Source: Pseudemcibacter aquimaris
Lineage (GTDB): Bacteria > Pseudomonadota > Alphaproteobacteria > Sphingomonadales > Emcibacteraceae
Direction: 5' to 3'
Assembly (NCBI RefSeq): GCF_028869115.1
Contig: NZ_CP079800.1
Location: forward strand, 1,302,001 to 1,366,000
DNA length: 64,000 bases
The translations under genes were made by a program, and so were the position numbers. Each line of letters begins with the position of its first letter. Positions within the stretch are counted from its first letter, which is position 1. Shown here piece after piece: positions 62,296 to 64,000 of the stretch. The notes beneath the pieces are model-generated. The model did not search any database. It was not told the DNA's origin and saw nothing but the letters and a program-made list of their open reading frames with translations.

Positions 62296-64000
62296 ATGCA
62301 CGAATATAGATCACATACATGTAATGATCTCCGCAGCGAACAAGCTGGTGAGGTAGTTCGCCTTTCTGGATGGGTACACCGTAAACGTGACCACGGTGGA
62401 TTACTGTTTATTGACCTTCGCGATCACTATGGCATCACGCAATGTGTTTTCGATAGCGACTTTAAAGAAATCTTTGAAATTGCCGATAACGTCCGCGCCG
62501 AAAGCGTGATCCGCGTTGAAGGTGAAGTGATTAAAAGAACCGACGAAGCCATCAATCCTGAGCTTCCAACCGGTGAAGTTGAAATCCTTGTGAAAAAGGC
62601 TGATGTGCTGAACGAAGCAGCGGAATTGCCGCTTCCTGTTTTTGGTGATCAGGAATACCCGGAAGATATTCGTCTTAAATACCGTTTCCTTGATCTACGC
62701 CGTGAACGTATTCACAATAATATCGTTCTGCGTTCTGATATTATTTCAAGCATCCGTCGCCGCATGGTTGACCAGGGTTTCCGTGAATATCAAACACCGA
62801 TCCTGACAGCGTCATCACCGGAAGGTGCGCGTGACTTCCTTGTGCCATCTCGTATGCACCCGGGTAAGTTTTATGCGCTGCCACAGGCGCCACAACAGTT
62901 CAAACAGCTTCTTATGATGGCTGGTTTTGACCGTTATTTCCAAATCGCGCCATGTTTCCGTGACGAAGATGCCCGTGCTGACCGTTCACCGGGTGAGTTC
63001 TATCAGCTTGATATGGAAATGTCTTATGTGACACAGGAAGATGTGTTCTCTGCGATTGAGCCAGTAATGCAAGGCATTTTTGAGGAATTCTCAGACAAGA
63101 AAGTAACACAGGCACCATTCCCGCGTATTACATTTGCAGACAGTATGATGAAATATGGTAATGATAAGCCGGACCTTCGTAACCCGATTGAAATCTGTGA
63201 TGTGACAGAAGTATTCGACGGTTCTGGTTTCGGTATCTTTGCTGGTGCAATTAAAAACAATGGCGCAGTCGTTCGTGCGATCCCGGCACCGGGTGCAGGC
63301 GGCAGTCAGCCACGTTCATTCTTTGATAAAATGAATGACTGGGCACGCGGCGAAGGATTTGCCGGTCTTGGTTATATCCGCTTCAAAGACGGCGAAGCCA
63401 TGGGCCCAATCGCCAAGAACCTTGATGAAGAGCGTCTAGCTAAGTTAATGGAAATTGCTGGTCTTGACGGCAATGACGGTGTGTTCTTCTCTTGTGGTAA
63501 GGCAAATGATGCGGCGAAGCTTGCTGGTCACGCCCGTACAAAAGTTGGCGAAGATCTTGAGCTTATTAACGATGATGAATTTAAATTCTGCTGGATCGTT
63601 GATTTCCCAATGTATGAATATGACGAAGACGAGAAAAAATTAGACTTCAGTCATAACCCATTCTCAATGCCACAAGGTGGACTTGAAGCACTGAATACAA
63701 TGGATCCTGAAGATATCCTTGGTTACCAGTATGACATCGTTTGTAATGGTATCGAGCTTTCATCAGGTGCTATTCGTAACCACGTTCCGGAAATCATGTA
63801 TAAGGCATTTGAAATTGCCGGATACGGACCAGAGGTTGTTGAAGAGCGCTTCGCAGGTATGCTTAACGCCCTTAAATACGGCGCGCCACCCCATGGTGGT
63901 ATCGCACCGGGTGTTGACCGTATCGTGATGCTTCTTGCGGATGAGCCAAACATTCGTGAAGTGATTGTCTTCCCAATGAACCAAAAAGCAGAAGATCTTA
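62296..64000 (+). CDS. aspS: Aspartyl-tRNA synthetase (3' end beyond window)
   Basis: 568 codons are visible without a stop; family members have about 590-600, so only ~25-30 residues are missing. Class II motifs are clear: the flipping loop [14 protein letters not shown], motif 2 [20 protein letters not shown] and motif 3 [14 protein letters not shown]. In the anticodon domain, [11 protein letters not shown] keeps the His, and [11 protein letters not shown] keeps the Gly, that mark non-discriminating AspRS in Pseudomonas. The enzyme may therefore charge both tRNA-Asp and tRNA-Asn, the latter corrected by GatCAB. The start at 62296 has AGAAAG upstream. Confidence 0.96.
   Translation, partial: MHEYRSHTCNDLRSEQAGEVVRLSGWVHRKRDHGGLLFIDLRDHYGITQCVFDSDFKEIFEIADNVRAESVIRVEGEVIKRTDEAINPELPTGEVEILVKKADVLNEAAELPLPVFGDQEYPEDIRLKYRFLDLRRERIHNNIVLRSDIISSIRRRMVDQGFREYQTPILTASSPEGARDFLVPSRMHPGKFYALPQAPQQFKQLLMMAGFDRYFQIAPCFRDEDARADRSPGEFYQLDMEMSYVTQEDVFSAIEPVMQGIFEEFSDKKVTQAPFPRITFADSMMKYGNDKPDLRNPIEICDVTEVFDGSGFGIFAGAIKNNGAVVRAIPAPGAGGSQPRSFFDKMNDWARGEGFAGLGYIRFKDGEAMGPIAKNLDEERLAKLMEIAGLDGNDGVFFSCGKANDAAKLAGHARTKVGEDLELINDDEFKFCWIVDFPMYEYDEDEKKLDFSHNPFSMPQGGLEALNTMDPEDILGYQYDIVCNGIELSSGAIRNHVPEIMYKAFEIAGYGPEVVEERFAGMLNALKYGAPPHGGIAPGVDRIVMLLADEPNIREVIVFPMNQKAEDL

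Noticed and set aside
63024-63260. Minus-strand frames within aspS
   Set aside because: They are antisense to a complete aspartyl-tRNA synthetase frame and have no supporting signals.

Overview
The window reads as a chromosomal segment of an AT-rich alphaproteobacterium (by eye about 40% GC), probably marine and aerobic or microaerobic. The evidence is the housekeeping content: purM-purN facing DUF2066-hdaA-ppk1-ppx, and rnd next to aspS, are arrangements familiar from Alphaproteobacteria. HdaA, a GcvA-free set of Tat substrates, TonB-dependent uptake and RTX proteins fit the same picture. Genus-level placement (a Kordiimonadales/Emcibacterales-like lineage is one possibility) is a guess. No tRNA, rRNA, CRISPR array, prophage or insertion sequence was seen.

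Layout. 1-4.1 kb: the 3' end of a histidine kinase with a solute-binding-type sensor, a cysteine-rich unknown, and a TPR protein with a degenerate SGNH-like tail. 4.2-10.6 kb: an exported amidohydrolase, then a run of small metabolic genes (DinB-like, Asp/Glu racemase, GNAT). After these come a truncated haemoglobin joined to a 2Fe-2S/FAD reductase and a serine hydrolase broken by a one-base slip in a homopolymer. 11-16.7 kb: a chemotaxis island with three Aer-like PAS proteins and two soluble MCP signalling proteins, with argC between them. Each PAS gene is preceded by an FNR-type box at the same distance from a -10-like element. 16.7-23.3 kb: exported unknowns, an esterase, a D-serine-dehydratase-like/L-2-hydroxyglutarate-oxidase-like pair, and a Tat-exported MalY-like PLP enzyme. 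23.4-32 kb: two RTX proteins flanking a cupredoxin-histidine kinase operon that is divergent from a porin. 32-38.8 kb: a DgcN-like protein with a RimB-RimK fusion, a DksA-like protein behind two exported RidA paralogues, and a divergent pair of amidohydrolases, the second without its metal motif. 38.8-39.6 kb: three palindromic repeats around a GIY-YIG nuclease gene with an in-frame amber stop. 39.9-49.6 kb: purMN, then DUF2066-hdaA-ppk1-ppx and a histidine kinase with a predicted periplasmic TPR sensor. 49.6-57.5 kb: VOC, cupin, TonB receptor, TIM-barrel isomerase and tricorn protease. 57.8-60.9 kb: an AT-rich accessory pair. 61-64 kb: rnd and the 5' part of aspS.

Functionally, the most coherent story is oxygen/redox sensing: Aer-type PAS proteins under apparent Crp/Fnr control, a globin with its own reductase, and a cupredoxin-kinase-porin cluster. 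A second theme is the export of enzyme families that are normally cytosolic (RidA, MalY-like aminotransferase, VOC, sugar isomerase) by Tat or lipoprotein signals. All functional calls rest on reading motifs in the translated sequence. No database search was possible.
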